In this document: in pieces, positions 63,050 to 64,000 of the stretch | Numbering within the stretch: the stretch's first letter is position 1 | Layout of the letters: each line of letters begins with the position of its first letter | Assembly: GCF_000959365.1 (NCBI RefSeq) | Contig: NZ_CP009556.1 | Span: 806,001-870,000 of the forward strand | DNA: 64,000 nucleotides | From: Burkholderia oklahomensis C6786 | Lineage (GTDB): Bacteria; Pseudomonadota; Gammaproteobacteria; Burkholderiales; Burkholderiaceae | Direction of reading: 5' to 3' | The notes under the pieces: generated by a model | The model's input: only the letters and a program-made list of their open reading frames with translations | Database searches by the model: none | What the model was told of the DNA's origin: nothing | Program-made: the position numbers and the translations under genes

Positions 63050-64000
63050 ATGAAGAACAGGCGGGCGATATCGTTGTGCGTGGAATGCGTGCTGCTGCTG
63101 ATCGTGTTCGCGTGCTCGTTGACCGTGCGCGATACCGCCATGCGGCCGGCGTCCGCATCGCTCGCGTCGGTTCCGCTCATGCGCGCGGCAGAGGCAGCCA
63201 TGCATGTCCGCGCGTTCGCCGAGCCGAGCCGGCCGAACGCGGAGGCGGTCGCGTTTTCGCCCGCCGAGCCCGCGTCGTTCGACGCTGCGCGACCGCCGTT
63301 CGCGGCCGTCCGGCCGCCTGCCGCCGGCGCGCGGTCCGAGTCCGGCAGCGGCATCGCCGTCGCGTTGTGCACGGCCTATCTGTGGGTGTTCGCGCTGCTG
63401 ACCTGCCTCTACGCGGCGCGCCACTACGTGTTCAGTCTCGATCGCCTGTTCAAGCCGCAGCAGGCGCCGTACTGCGCGATCACGCACGCGGACTGGCCGG
63501 AGATCACCGTGTTCGTCGCCGCGCACAACGAGGAGGCGGTCGTCGTCGATTGCCTGATGGCGCTGCTCGCGACGACCTACCCGCGCGACCGGCTGACGAT
63601 CGTCCCGGTCAACGACCGCTCGACCGACGGCACGCGCGCGCTGATCGACGCAGTGCAGCCGCTCGCGCCCGAGCTCATCAAGCCGTTTCACCGCGAGAGC
63701 GGCAAGCCGGGCAAGGCGGCGGCGCTGAAGGACGCGCTGCGCGAGATCCGCGGCGACATCATGGTCGTGTTCGACGCCGACTATCTGCCGCGCCCGGGCC
63801 TGCTCAAGGAACTGGTCGCGCCGTTCTTCGATCCGGAAGTGGGCGCGGTGATGGGCCGCGTCGTGCCGCAGAACGCCGATCGCAATCTGCTGGCGCGCCT
63901 CCTCGATCTGGAGCGCGCAGGCGGCTACCAGGTCAATCAACAGGCGCGCAACAACCTCGGCCTCGTGCCGCAGTACGGCGGCACGGTCGGCGGGATCCGC
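63050..64000 (+). CDS. membrane family-2 glycosyltransferase (5' part; cut by window edge)
   Basis: 317 residues visible, open to the right edge. A first membrane segment (about 6-24) is followed by a Pro/Ala-rich, probably periplasmic loop (about 28-100), then a second segment (101-122). The GT-A domain follows with TVFVAAHNEE (153-162), VNDRSTDGT (187-195) and the metal-binding FDADY (241-245), and reaches GGTVGGIR at the edge. This is a processive beta-glycosyltransferase of the cellulose/hyaluronan/PNAG synthase type, polymerising and exporting a polysaccharide. The sugar is not readable. The wecB gene nearby suggests a HexNAc polymer. No ribosome-binding site stronger than GGGGACACGAG is seen before the ATG. 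Confidence 0.88.
   Translation, partial: MKNRRAISLCVECVLLLIVFACSLTVRDTAMRPASASLASVPLMRAAEAAMHVRAFAEPSRPNAEAVAFSPAEPASFDAARPPFAAVRPPAAGARSESGSGIAVALCTAYLWVFALLTCLYAARHYVFSLDRLFKPQQAPYCAITHADWPEITVFVAAHNEEAVVVDCLMALLATTYPRDRLTIVPVNDRSTDGTRALIDAVQPLAPELIKPFHRESGKPGKAAALKDALREIRGDIMVVFDADYLPRPGLLKELVAPFFDPEVGAVMGRVVPQNADRNLLARLLDLERAGGYQVNQQARNNLGLVPQYGGTVGGIR

Overview
The window looks like the second replicon of a Burkholderia, most likely the B. pseudomallei / B. thailandensis group. GC content is high throughout, shadow reading frames are long on both strands, and gene content is accessory: lipid, terpenoid, auxin and opine-like catabolism, a secreted lectin, a sphingosine-phosphate-lyase-type enzyme and exopolysaccharide genes. 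The species call is inference. No phage genes, insertion sequences or CRISPR arrays were seen. One tRNA gene is present.

Layout. 1-4132: partial myo-inositol-1-phosphate-synthase-like gene, HAD phosphatase, and a GMC flavoprotein with a Tat-like leader. 4410-11984: a tightly packed minus-strand operon of eight genes (desaturase, acyl carrier protein, CFA-synthase-like methyltransferase, second desaturase, amidohydrolase, fatty acyl-AMP ligase, hotdog thioesterase, alpha/beta hydrolase). It reads as a dedicated route that loads a fatty acid on its own carrier protein, desaturates and C-methylates or cyclopropanates it, then releases it. I do not recognise this as a described pathway, and it is the best candidate for an undescribed system. 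12676-25093: an Atu-like cluster for branched-chain or acyclic terpenoid acyl-CoA catabolism (biotin-dependent carboxylase pair, acyl-CoA dehydrogenases, hydratase, two SDRs, BKACE enzyme, acyl-CoA ligase) with a divergent dehydrogenase, a TetR regulator and a perfect palindrome in the shared promoter.

25559-33241: FGGY kinase, secreted two-domain mannose-type lectin (possible LlpA-like bacteriocin), S1P-lyase-like decarboxylase, GFA-type protein, zinc-ribbon protein, TerC with a divergent NhaR-like regulator, and a flavin reductase. 32699-46859 is recognisably an iac (indole-3-acetic acid degradation) locus. iacG, iacE, iacH, iacI, iacB, iacA, iacD, iacC and iacF lie on the minus strand. A FixJ-type response regulator, a soluble PAS histidine kinase and a LysR regulator lie on the plus strand. 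A berberine-bridge-type flavin oxidase and a tandem tautomerase sit inside the locus.

47234-59690: aldehyde dehydrogenase plus GMC alcohol dehydrogenase, MFS transporter, porin, an AraC/LysR overlapping pair, an opine-dehydrogenase-like gene translationally coupled to a 3-hydroxyacyl-CoA-dehydrogenase-like gene, a 15-bp tandem repeat, and an MHS-type transporter. 59925-60107: tRNA-Val(GAC) with promoter and terminator-like hairpin. 60579-64000: UDP-GlcNAc 2-epimerase and, divergently, a membrane family-2 glycosyltransferase cut by the window edge. A strong terminator-like hairpin lies just upstream of that last gene.
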